From: Chloroflexota bacterium
GTDB taxonomy: Bacteria > Chloroflexota > Chloroflexia > Thermomicrobiales > UBA6265
Assembly: GCA_023415845.1 (NCBI GenBank)
Contig: JAEZJB010000401.1
Location: forward strand, 1-8,558
Direction of reading: 5' to 3'
DNA: 8,558 bases
A program made the position numbers and the translations under genes. Below are positions 1-6,778 of this stretch, piece after piece (the stretch's first letter is position 1; the number at the start of each line of letters is the position of its first letter). The notes below the pieces were generated by a model. That model was not told where the DNA came from. It was given only the letters and a program-made list of their open reading frames with translations, and made no database searches.

Positions 1-29
1 CCGGGGGGCCCGGCCCCCCCCCCCCCCCC
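1..29. other. G/C homopolymer run at window edge
   Basis: The first 29 bases consist only of G and C, and positions 14-29 are 16 consecutive C. No gene or motif can be read here. Such a run at the very end of a sequence is typical of low-quality or artefactual contig ends, although a genuine slippery C-tract cannot be excluded from sequence alone. Confidence 0.75.
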
Positions 30-199
30 GGCCACCACGCGCCCCCGCGTTCGTGCATTTCAGCATGGCGCCACCTGCCGGAAATAACCGCGGGCTACGA
101 CGCTCGCTGTGGTGGGCGCGGCCAGGCGGCGACCTGTGTCCCACTATCATCCGTGCAGCGGAACCACCGATTCGCCCACACCAAAGGACTCCTCGTTCG

Positions 200-781
200 A
201 TGCTGGTTACCATCACGACGCTTGAGATGCTTTCACGGCCAGTGACTGCCCCGCGACCTTTCCCCGAAGGGGTTCGGCTCGATCGCGCCACGGAGGTCTC
301 GCCCGAGTACGCCCGGTTCCTCTACGGCCTGGTCGGCGGGCCGTGGCACTGGACGGATCGGATCGGCTGGAGCCGCGAGCAATGGCGCGCCGATCTCGAG
401 GTGCAGGGCACCGAGTTCCTGATTCTTTATGGCGGTGGGGTTCCGCTCGGCTACGTCCATCTACAACCGATCGAGGAACACGCGGGCACAAGTGTCGAGA
501 TTCGGTACTTTGGGCTGGCGGAGCAGGCAATCGGGAAGGGGCTTGGTGGGCGGCTGCTGGAACATGCCATCCAGGCGGCGTGGACGATGACGGACCGCCA
601 CGACCTCCGGCCAGTCCACCGGGTCTGGCTGCACACCTGTTCGCTGGATGGTCCGGCTGCCCTCAGCAACTACCAGGCGCGGGGACTGCAGATCATCGGG
701 ACCGAGGACGTCGACGTGGCGGTGTCCGATCAGCCGCTGGGTTCGTGGGTCTCCACGGGTGGGCCTGCCAGCGATGGCTGA
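200..781 (+). CDS. GNAT family N-acetyltransferase
   Basis: A 193-residue protein of the Gcn5-related N-acetyltransferase superfamily, which transfers an acetyl group from acetyl-CoA to an amine; probably cytoplasmic. Motif A is clear around residues 99-124: strand VEIRYFGL followed by the pyrophosphate-binding loop Q109-A-I-G112-K-G114-L-G-G and a helix. Motif B follows at about 141-163, with WLHTCSLDGPAALSNYQARG, a pattern of a GNAT subgroup whose substrates are unknown to me. The ATG at 200 is preferred because AAAGGA lies 11 bases upstream. The frame continues open back to a GTG at 53, but those 49 residues are Arg/Pro-rich and lie outside the fold; an ATG at 227 is another option. A TATCAT at 145-150 could be a -10 element but has no good -35. 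The gene converges on the MFS gene with 34 bases between their stops. Substrate cannot be assigned. Confidence 0.88.
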   Translation: MLVTITTLEMLSRPVTAPRPFPEGVRLDRATEVSPEYARFLYGLVGGPWHWTDRIGWSREQWRADLEVQGTEFLILYGGGVPLGYVHLQPIEEHAGTSVEIRYFGLAEQAIGKGLGGRLLEHAIQAAWTMTDRHDLRPVHRVWLHTCSLDGPAALSNYQARGLQIIGTEDVDVAVSDQPLGSWVSTGGPASDG

Positions 782-815
782 CGGAATCCGACCATGACGG
801 GACGTGATGCACCGC

Positions 816-2222
816 TCAAGGAGTCGGCGTACCAGGGGTGCTATCTGGCGCTCCCGGGTCGTCGGAGTTCGTCAGTTCGTGCCAGGCATCGCTGACGCGG
901 ATTTGCTGATGTGCGGCCACCCGGAAACTGTAGACGATCAACCACAAAACCAGCGCGAAAGCCACGATCGGCGCCACGACGAACACCAGCCGGGGGCCGA
1001 CCAACCCGGAGATGACGCCCGCCAACAGGATGAGGACAAGCGTGGCGGAATTCTCCAGGACCTCCTGGACGCCAAAGGTGGCGCCCTGTTGGGCCAGTGG
1101 CACCCGGCGATTGATGAAGGTTTGCACTGACGAGCCGGCCGCGGTCGAGCCAAAGTTGGCAGGCATTGCGATGGTGCTGGCGGCCAGGACCTTGTCGTTG
1201 ATGTGCTGATCGAAGAGTGCTCCCACCAGCCGTAGCGGACTGAACGGCGCCACGAACGGGGTGACGATATCGATCAGGCCGAGCAGGATCATGGACCCCG
1301 ACATGATGAATACGGAGATCAGCGCCAGTTTGCGAGATCCGATCCGGTCGATCAGCAGCGGGGTAAGGAGCATCCCGGCGAGGTAACCGATACCGGCGGG
1401 GGCAAAGATGTAGACGGTATTCGTGGGGTCGCTGTCCAGCACATGCCGCACATAGAGCGGGATCAGCGTGTTGAGGGCTTCGTTGAGCGACACGGCAATC
1501 GCGCCCACCAGCAGCAGAACTCCAACCCAGCGGTAGTTGACAAGCCAGACGGCCATGCGACGCAGCGAAAACATGTGCTCCCGCCACCCGACCTGGCGAA
1601 CGGCATCACGCAGCGCCGCACCATGCTCCGTTTTGGGCAACTTGAGGGTTTCCCAGGCGCCCACCGCCAGGATGAGTGAGGCGACGACCAGCAAAACGTT
1701 GAGGCTGGTTACCTTGATCAGGACAGGCGCGAGGAATGACGACCCCAGTGCCGAGGCAATCGACGAAATCATGCTGACCGATGTCGCCACGACAGCCACG
1801 TCTCGTGGTTTGGAAACCAGGGCCACCGCCGACTTCAGGGACGGCGACACCACCTGCATGACGGCGCTGGAGAGAAACATCACGATCAGCAATTGCCCAA
1901 TGCCCGCCCCGAACATCACTGGCAGCGCCAGGTAGAGGGCGGCGATCACGATATATCCGCCAGCGATGGAGACTCGCTTCGACAGCGAGTCGGCGAGAAT
2001 GCCGCCCTGCACACCAAAGAGCACGGCCGAGAGGTAGGTGCTGGCCGACACGAGTGAGATTTCCCACTGGGCGGCACCGTGGGACGCCAGCGAGACCATG
2101 GTGCCGTAGGAAACCGTGGCCATGGCCAGGCGAGCTGCCCCGTGGGACTGGGCGAGATTCCGAACTTCAGGTTGGCGAAAGGCTTCGATGTAGCCAACCC
2201 GCCGGTTGGTGCTTTCCGTCAT
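816..2222 (-). CDS. MFS transporter
   Basis: A 468-residue integral membrane protein of the major facilitator superfamily, probably a proton-coupled exporter or importer in the cytoplasmic membrane. Hydrophobic segments run through residues about 30-192, then a charged central loop (193-225), then a second set from 229 to 433: the 6+6 arrangement with perhaps one weak helix. The cytoplasmic loop-2/3 signature appears as GGILADSLSKRVSI (73-86) and is repeated in the second half as LLIDRIGSRKLAL (289-301). Near the end, FINRRVPLAQQGATFGVQEV (369-388) is a conserved stretch in one MFS subgroup. The tail after 447 is Asp/Pro/Thr-rich and soluble. The ATG at 2222 is chosen because GAAGG lies 9 bases upstream and the protein starts MTESTNRRVG. 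A frame extension to an ATG at 2258 adds 12 Arg-rich residues without a good ribosome site. It lies 186 bases downstream of the cysteine-enzyme gene on the same strand. Substrate unknown. Confidence 0.9.
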   Translation of the reverse strand: MTESTNRRVGYIEAFRQPEVRNLAQSHGAARLAMATVSYGTMVSLASHGAAQWEISLVSASTYLSAVLFGVQGGILADSLSKRVSIAGGYIVIAALYLALPVMFGAGIGQLLIVMFLSSAVMQVVSPSLKSAVALVSKPRDVAVVATSVSMISSIASALGSSFLAPVLIKVTSLNVLLVVASLILAVGAWETLKLPKTEHGAALRDAVRQVGWREHMFSLRRMAVWLVNYRWVGVLLLVGAIAVSLNEALNTLIPLYVRHVLDSDPTNTVYIFAPAGIGYLAGMLLTPLLIDRIGSRKLALISVFIMSGSMILLGLIDIVTPFVAPFSPLRLVGALFDQHINDKVLAASTIAMPANFGSTAAGSSVQTFINRRVPLAQQGATFGVQEVLENSATLVLILLAGVISGLVGPRLVFVVAPIVAFALVLWLIVYSFRVAAHQQIRVSDAWHELTNSDDPGAPDSTPGTPTP

Positions 2223-2325
2223 GGAGGCATGCCTTCGCTCCCTCTCAGGTACCGGCATCCGGCACGTGCCAGCGGCGCATGCAGCGTTCAGGACGGAAAC
2301 CCGGAGCGTGAGCCCACGGAGCCGA

Positions 2326-2346
2326 CATCGGTGCCATGCCCCGATG
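2326..2346. promoter_or_regulatory. Hairpin/operator-like inverted repeat before the MFS gene
   Basis: CATCGG (2326-2331) and CCGATG (2341-2346) are exact inverted repeats. After one mismatch, GC/GC pairs continue the stem to a CAT loop, giving 8 of 9 pairs. On the minus strand it lies after the cysteine-enzyme stop and about 100 bases before the MFS start. A minus-strand TATCAT (2349-2344), a possible -10 element, overlaps its edge, but no convincing -35 is seen. There is no T-run after the stem on the minus strand, so an operator or RNA stem is as likely as a terminator. Confidence 0.3.
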
Positions 2347-2408
2347 ATAGCGTCCGGCGTGACCTCGCGGACCTGGTACTGGCTCGGGTTGGCAACCGAA
2401 AGTGTGGC

Positions 2409-3512
2409 CTAGTCTCCGAGCGTCAATCGCTCGAGAGCGGTGGTCGGCACCTCTGCCCAGACTCCAGTCTCGAAGAACCGGCGCATCTGCAGGATGTATG
2501 GCTCGATCTCGTAGCCGTGGTCGGCGAGCCAGCAGTGGTTGTAGTAGGTGTCGAGGTAGCGTTCGCCGGGGTCACAGGCCAGGGTGACGATCGACCCGGC
2601 TTCGCCACGATCGCGCATCTCGGCCGCCAACTGGAACACGCCGTAGAGGTTGGTACCGGTCGATCCGCCGTAGCGTCGGCCCGTGACGCCAGCCAGGAAA
2701 TGCATGGCCGCATAGGACTGGGCATTACGCACCTGAATCATGCGATCGATCACGCAGGGGTTGAACGATGGCTCCACCCGGGGACGGCCAATGCCTTCGA
2801 TGCCGGAGGCGCGGCACTCCTTGGTCGTCCAGTCGATCCCCATGTAGGAGTCGTAGAACACCGAGTTCTCGGGATCGACCACGCAGAGTTCGGTGTCATA
2901 GCCGCGGTAGCGGATGTAGCGGCCGATGGTGGACGACGTACCACCGGTGCCAGCGCCAACGCAAATCCAGCGGGGAACGGGTGCGGATTCCTGAAGCATC
3001 TGGGTGAAGATCGATTCGGCGATGTTGTTGTTCCCGCGCCAGTCGGTAGCCTGGGCGGCGTTGGTGAACTGGTCGAGGTAGTGGCCGCCGGTTTCACGGG
3101 CCAGTCGCTCAGCTTCGGCGTAGACCTGGGAGCCATCATCGACGAAATGACACTGCCCGCCGAAGAACTCGATCTGGCGGACCTTGGCTTCGGAGGTGCC
3201 GCGAGGCATGACGGCGATGAACGGGAGACCGAGCAGGCGGGCGAAATAGGATTCCGAGACGGCGGTCGAGCCGGAGGAAGCCTCGATCAGCGTGGTGCCC
3301 TCGACGATGGATCCGTCGCACAGTCCATAGAGGAAGAGGGATCGCGCCAGGCGGTGCTTGAGCGAGCCCGTGAGATGGGTCGACTCGTCCTTGAGGTAGA
3401 CCGTGATACCGGGAGCGCCGGGAATCTCCAGTGGAATCAGGTGGGTGTCGGCCGAACGCTGGAAGTCACGTTCAATGGTTCGAATCGCCTCATTCACCCA
3501 GGTTCTGCCCAT
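2409..3512 (-). CDS. PLP-dependent cysteine synthase-family enzyme, probably Cds1-type L-cysteine desulfhydrase
   Basis: A 367-residue cytoplasmic enzyme of the fold-type II PLP (cysteine synthase/CBS) family. Lys52 in STHLTGSLKHRLARS (44-58) is the expected Schiff-base lysine. EASSGSTAVSES (77-88) is the substrate-carboxylate loop, with SSGST where O-acetylserine sulfhydrylases usually have TSGNT. GAGTGGTSSTIGRY (186-199) is the PLP-phosphate loop. The C-terminus has CDPGERYLDTYYNHCWL (313-329). KDESTHLTGSLKHRLARSLF together with this C-terminal block resembles mycobacterial Cds1 (Rv3684), which degrades L-cysteine to sulfide, pyruvate and ammonia; this match is from memory. No CBS domain is present. 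A synthase role using O-acetylserine or O-phosphoserine is the alternative. The ATG at 3512 follows GAGG at 7 bases. It is 86 bases downstream of the GH15 stop on the same strand; an AT-rich patch at 3581-3594 in that gap might hold its own promoter. Confidence 0.85.
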   Translation of the reverse strand: MGRTWVNEAIRTIERDFQRSADTHLIPLEIPGAPGITVYLKDESTHLTGSLKHRLARSLFLYGLCDGSIVEGTTLIEASSGSTAVSESYFARLLGLPFIAVMPRGTSEAKVRQIEFFGGQCHFVDDGSQVYAEAERLARETGGHYLDQFTNAAQATDWRGNNNIAESIFTQMLQESAPVPRWICVGAGTGGTSSTIGRYIRYRGYDTELCVVDPENSVFYDSYMGIDWTTKECRASGIEGIGRPRVEPSFNPCVIDRMIQVRNAQSYAAMHFLAGVTGRRYGGSTGTNLYGVFQLAAEMRDRGEAGSIVTLACDPGERYLDTYYNHCWLADHGYEIEPYILQMRRFFETGVWAEVPTTALERLTLGD

Positions 3513-3598
3513 GATGATCCTCGTCTGCTGGTTGTCGCGAACTTCGGCACCTGCCCATCCGGTCCAGGCGCGCCGTGCAGTAATAACGATACATGGTC

Positions 3599-5368
3599 TC
3601 AGCGAATCTGTTTCGCCTGCAGCGTGAGCGCGGCATTGACGAGCGCGAGGTGGGAAAAGGCCTGCGGGAAATTCCCCAACTGCTGACCCGCGACCGGATC
3701 GTATTCCTCCGCAAGGAGACCCAGGTCGTTCGAAAGCCCGAGCAGCCGATCGAACAAGTGCCTTGCTCGCTCCGACTCGCCCTGGAGGGCGAGCGCCTCC
3801 ACCAGCCAGAAGGAACAGGCGATGAAGGCTCCCTCACCGGGAGGCAACCCGTCACCCTCGGCGCCGGTCGTGCGATAGCGCAGCAGCAATCCGTGCTCCA
3901 TCAAGTCCTCTTCGATGGCGGCGACTGTCGAGATCATGCGGGGATCGGTCGCTGGCAGGAAACCGACGATCGACATCAGCAGCACGCTGGCGTCGAGATC
4001 GTCGACACCGTAGGACTGCGCGAAGGCCTGGCGGGACTCACTCCAGGCGTTGGCCATGACATCGGCGTGGATTTCGGCCCGCACCCGGCGCCAGGTTTCG
4101 ACTGGACCGTCCAGCGCGAACTCTTCGGCGAGCCGGACGGCCCGGTCGAAGGCAACCCACGACATTACCCTGGAGTGAGTGAAGTGGCGGACAGGCCCAC
4201 GCATCTCCCAGATCCCGGCATCGGGCAGCCGCCAGTTTTCCTCCAGCCAGCGGAGCATGTGCCTGATCAGGGACGACGCGAAATGGGATCGCGGTGCACC
4301 GTGCACCCGCGCGTGGTAGAGGGCGTCGATCACCTCACCGTATACGTCGATCTGCAGCTGGCGGGAGGCAGCATTTCCCACCCGCACCGGGCGCGAATCG
4401 GCAAAGCCGGAGAGGTGGCCCAGTTCACGCTCGGGCAGATATCGCTCGCCTGCGATGCCGAACATGATCTGCAGATGCTCGGTGTCGCCCGCAATGGCGC
4501 GGAGCAGCCAGTCGCGCCAGGCCCTGGCCTCCCGGCGGTGACCGGCGCGCATCATCGCCACCAGGGTAAGCGACGCATCCCGCAACCAGCAGAAGCGGTA
4601 ATCCCAGTTCCGCACGCCACCGATCCACTCCGGCAACGAGGTGGTCGGTGCGGCGACGATGCCGCCCGTGGGGGCATAGGTGAGCGCCTTCAGCACGAGC
4701 AACGAGCGCCGGATGGCGTGCGGAGATTCACCGTCGAGCGCACTGCGGGATGACCAGTCTCGCCAGAACCGCTCCGTCTCCGCCAGGGCGGAGTCGACTT
4801 CAACCGCCTTGACCGGGGCAAGGTGTGAGGGATACCAGGTAAGGACAAAGTCGAGGCGCTCGCCGGCGGAGACGGAAAAATCAGCCACGGTGGCGAGATC
4901 CCGGCCCCGCAACCTGACCGGCGCTCGCAGGCTGATCGCATCGGGGCCGGCAATGGCGATCTGGCTGCCGTCGATGCGGCGCATCCAGGGAGTGACCTCG
5001 CCATACTCGAAGCGGATGGCCAGATCGAAGGTCATCGGCACGGTGCCGGAGACCCCTTCCACAATCCGGACGATGTCCGCCTCCTGCTCCCTGATTGGCA
5101 TGAAGTCGGTGACGCGGACGGTACCATCGGGCGTGACGTGCGTGGTTTCCAGAATGAACGTCTGATCGCGGTAGGTGCGTTCGGTCGACGTGACGTCGCA
5201 GTCGGGAGCGATCAGCCAGCGGCCGTTGGTGCGATCGCCGACGAGGGCGGCGAAACAGGCCGGCGCGTCGAAGCGCGGGAAACAGCACCAGTCGATCGAA
5301 CCGCTCCGATGCACGAGCACCCCGGTGTGGAGATCGGCCAGCAGCGCGTAGTCTTCAATCCTCGGCAT
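3599..5368 (-). CDS. Glycoside hydrolase family 15 protein (trehalase/glucoamylase-like)
   Basis: A 589-residue protein of the bacterial GH15 type, hydrolysing alpha-glucosidic bonds with inversion; related proteins act on trehalose or malto-oligosaccharides. There is no signal peptide, so it is probably cytoplasmic. The N-terminal beta-sandwich domain begins IEDYALLADLHTGVLV and contains GSIDWCCFPRFDAPACFA (23-40). The (alpha/alpha)6 catalytic domain starts near 215 and has GGVRNWDYRFCWLRDASLT (250-268). The likely general acid is Glu388 in GIWEMRG, and the likely base is Glu554 or Glu555 in LLAEEYDP. It closes with GNFPQAFSHLALVNAAL (565-581). Length is normal for the family (about 580-670). 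The ATG at 5368 is preferred over an upstream frame start at 5443 because GGAGGAG sits 5 bases before it and homologues begin with this motif. Divergent from the dioxygenase gene. Trehalase is slightly favoured over glucoamylase by the bacterial domain layout, but substrate is uncertain. Confidence 0.9.
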   Translation of the reverse strand: MPRIEDYALLADLHTGVLVHRSGSIDWCCFPRFDAPACFAALVGDRTNGRWLIAPDCDVTSTERTYRDQTFILETTHVTPDGTVRVTDFMPIREQEADIVRIVEGVSGTVPMTFDLAIRFEYGEVTPWMRRIDGSQIAIAGPDAISLRAPVRLRGRDLATVADFSVSAGERLDFVLTWYPSHLAPVKAVEVDSALAETERFWRDWSSRSALDGESPHAIRRSLLVLKALTYAPTGGIVAAPTTSLPEWIGGVRNWDYRFCWLRDASLTLVAMMRAGHRREARAWRDWLLRAIAGDTEHLQIMFGIAGERYLPERELGHLSGFADSRPVRVGNAASRQLQIDVYGEVIDALYHARVHGAPRSHFASSLIRHMLRWLEENWRLPDAGIWEMRGPVRHFTHSRVMSWVAFDRAVRLAEEFALDGPVETWRRVRAEIHADVMANAWSESRQAFAQSYGVDDLDASVLLMSIVGFLPATDPRMISTVAAIEEDLMEHGLLLRYRTTGAEGDGLPPGEGAFIACSFWLVEALALQGESERARHLFDRLLGLSNDLGLLAEEYDPVAGQQLGNFPQAFSHLALVNAALTLQAKQIR

Positions 5369-5423
5369 CGGGACTCCTCCGGGACCATGCGATTCGCCTG
5401 ACCGGGTTATTCTCCCATTCCCG

Positions 5424-5429
5424 TACAAT
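5424..5429 (+). promoter_or_regulatory. Candidate -10 element for the dioxygenase gene
   Basis: TACAAT differs from the sigma-70 consensus TATAAT at one position and would place transcription start near 5437, giving a leader of about 30 bases. It lies in the 99-base divergent gap between the GH15 and dioxygenase genes. No recognisable -35 is found at 16-18 bases upstream. AGGAG at 5456-5460, 7 bases before the ATG at 5468, is the ribosome site for the gene. Confidence 0.35.
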
Positions 5430-5467
5430 GCCGGCAGGCACACGCACCTTCAGCCAGGAGCCATCCA

Positions 5468-6427
5468 ATGCCCGCGCCCCTCATCGGCCTTCACCATGTC
5501 ACCGCCATCTGTGGTGATGCGCAACGTAACCATGACTTCTACACGGGCGTGCTCGGCCTGCGACTGGTGAAGCAGACCGTGAATTTCGATGACCCGAACA
5601 GCTGGCACCTGTACTATGGCGACACGACGGGCCAGCCCGGCACGCTGATGACATTTTTCGCGTGGCCCGATGGAGAAGGCGGCCAGGTGGGACTGGACCA
5701 GTTCGGTTCGGTGCTGCTGGGGATTCCGGCAAAATCGCTCGGGTTCTGGATCGAACGGTTGCTCGGCCTGGGAATCGCGTATCAACAGCCGGGTCGCCGG
5801 TTTGGCGAACGGAGCATCGCGTTCCGTGATCCTGACGGACTCAACCTCGAACTCGTCACGCTGCCCGATCCCCCGCCGTGCGATCCCTGGGAGGACTCGC
5901 CGGTGCCGGTGGAGCATGCCATCCGGGGCATCCACGGGGTGAGCCTGTGGGCGAATGGGGATGCGGCGGCAACCTTCTTCTCCGAGCGGCTGGGATTCCG
6001 GGACGGTGGCCGGGAAAGCACGACGCATCGGCTCTTGGTCGGCCAGGGTGAGCGGACAGGGGTACTGGACCTGGTGGGGGCGACCGGTCTCTGGCCCGGC
6101 TCGGTGGCCGTAGGGACCATCCATCACGTCGCATGGGCCGTTGCCGATGACGAAGAACTCACGGCCTGGCAGGCTGAACTCGGCGCGCATGACATCGACG
6201 TGACACCGATTCGCGACCGCACCTACTTCCACTCCATTTATATGGAAACCCCTGGTGGAGCGATGGTGGAAATGGCGACATCCGGACCAGGTTTCACGGT
6301 CGACGAGGATGCAGCCAGCCTTGGCCAGCGCCTGCAACTGCCGCCCCAACTCGAACGGCAACGCCTCGGCCTGGAGGGCTCCCTCCCGCCGCTCGACACG
6401 ACCCTCCGCCAGCAACGCACCTCGTAA
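5468..6427 (+). CDS. VOC-fold ring-cleaving dioxygenase (MhqO/LinE/PcpA-like)
   Basis: A 319-residue cytoplasmic protein made of two glyoxalase/bleomycin-resistance (VOC) domains, about residues 5-132 and 152-272. The family consists of Fe(II) extradiol-type dioxygenases that open hydroquinone-like rings (PcpA, LinE) and of MhqO-type quinone-stress proteins. Domain 1 starts LHHVTAICGDAQRNHDFY and ends FRDPDGLNLEL. Domain 2 starts IRGIHGVSLW. Likely metal ligands by analogy with PcpA (His11, His227, Glu276) are His10 in LHHVT, His220 in TIHHVAW and Glu268 in GGAMVEMAT, so the metal triad is intact. Length matches the usual 310-320. The start ATG is fixed by AGGAG at 7 bases. A strong stem-loop terminator starts 3 bases after the stop, so it is monocistronic to the right. 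No MarR-type regulator (MhqR) is present beside it. Ring substrate cannot be assigned; a non-catalytic glyoxalase-like role is unlikely given the triad. Confidence 0.88.
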   Translation: MPAPLIGLHHVTAICGDAQRNHDFYTGVLGLRLVKQTVNFDDPNSWHLYYGDTTGQPGTLMTFFAWPDGEGGQVGLDQFGSVLLGIPAKSLGFWIERLLGLGIAYQQPGRRFGERSIAFRDPDGLNLELVTLPDPPPCDPWEDSPVPVEHAIRGIHGVSLWANGDAAATFFSERLGFRDGGRESTTHRLLVGQGERTGVLDLVGATGLWPGSVAVGTIHHVAWAVADDEELTAWQAELGAHDIDVTPIRDRTYFHSIYMETPGGAMVEMATSGPGFTVDEDAASLGQRLQLPPQLERQRLGLEGSLPPLDTTLRQQRTS

Positions 6428-6430
6428 AGG

Positions 6431-6470
6431 CCAACACTCGTGTTGTTGACGACAACACGAGTGTTGGTTT
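6431..6470 (+). terminator. Perfect 16-bp stem-loop terminator after the dioxygenase gene
   Basis: CCAACACTCGTGTTGT (6431-6446) pairs without mismatch with ACAACACGAGTGTTGG (6452-6467) across a TGACG loop, followed by TTT (6468-6470). It begins 3 bases after the TAA at 6425-6427. Position and stability indicate intrinsic termination; the T-run is short. Each arm is itself an inverted repeat (AACAC-TC-GTGTT), so a protein-binding role is possible as well. Confidence 0.8.
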
Positions 6471-6550
6471 CCCGGGACTACTGGTGACGCCCTCACCCGT
6501 CTCCGACGCTCTGCTCAGCACGCCGTCACGAGAGGGCGGACATGAGGTCG

Positions 6551-6559
6551 CGACAACAC
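6551..6559 (+). repeat. 9-base direct repeat of terminator-loop sequence
   Basis: CGACAACAC here repeats the CGACAACAC at 6450-6458 exactly, 101 bases apart. The second copy is about 50 bases upstream of the bactofilin -10 element. It could be a shared binding site or chance. Otherwise the stretch 6471-6606 holds no gene I can support; its short open frames have no family character. Confidence 0.25.
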
Positions 6560-6606
6560 ACATTTCGGCACAGTAAAGACTGTACGTTCACCACTTTCAA
6601 TTCGTG

Positions 6607-6612
6607 TATACT
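6607..6612 (+). promoter_or_regulatory. Candidate -10 element of the bactofilin operon
   Basis: TATACT lies in a locally AT-richer patch (6585-6612) in the middle of a 351-base gap between the dioxygenase and bactofilin genes. It has one mismatch to TATAAT. The -35 region near 6584-6592 (around ACGTTCACC) is only a weak match. Transcription would begin near 6619, giving a leader of about 160 bases. Confidence 0.45.
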
Positions 6613-6618
6613 GCAGGA

Positions 6619-6778
6619 GACAGGTTGTGTCGTGTGCGACGCTCGCTTCGCGCATCCCTGCCCCTCACTGGTTGGGCAGGCAAGGTTTCAGCACCCACCG
6701 TGGCGATTCCCAGGGGTGCCGTTCGTAAGACTCGGCTGAGTTCGGTCCGCTCGACCTGCAGCCTGAGGAGGTGGCAAC
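6619..6778 (+). promoter_or_regulatory. Long, possibly structured 5' leader of the bactofilin operon
   Basis: Between the candidate start of transcription and the GTG at 6779 there are three non-overlapping stem-loops: CCTGCCC/GGGCAGG (6657-6663 with 6674-6680), GCACCC/GGGTGC (6691-6696 with 6714-6719) and ACTC/GAGT with a GGCT loop (6730-6741). A GTCG/CGAC tetraloop stem is at 6629-6640. No known riboswitch core was recognised and no reading frame in it looks like protein. GAGGAGG at 6765-6771 is the ribosome site of the first bactofilin. Confidence 0.35.

Noticed and set aside
53..199. N-terminal extension of the GNAT gene back to a GTG
   Set aside because: The added residues are Arg/Pro-rich and outside the GNAT fold, and a ribosome site supports the ATG at 200.
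2079..3686. A 535-codon open frame on the + strand antisense to the cysteine-enzyme gene
   Set aside because: It mirrors a well-supported gene with all its PLP motifs on the other strand; its own translation has no recognisable family, and long antisense frames are common in GC-rich coding DNA.
3593..4753. A 386-codon + strand frame inside the GH15 gene
   Set aside because: Antisense shadow of the GH15 catalytic domain; Gly/Pro/Arg/Gln-rich with no family character.
5450..6496. A 348-codon minus-strand frame across the dioxygenase gene
   Set aside because: Opposite strand has two clear VOC domains with metal ligands and a strong ribosome site; this frame also runs through the terminator stem-loop.
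6542..6739. A 65-codon frame spanning the bactofilin promoter region
   Set aside because: It crosses the TATACT element, has no ribosome site and no family resemblance.
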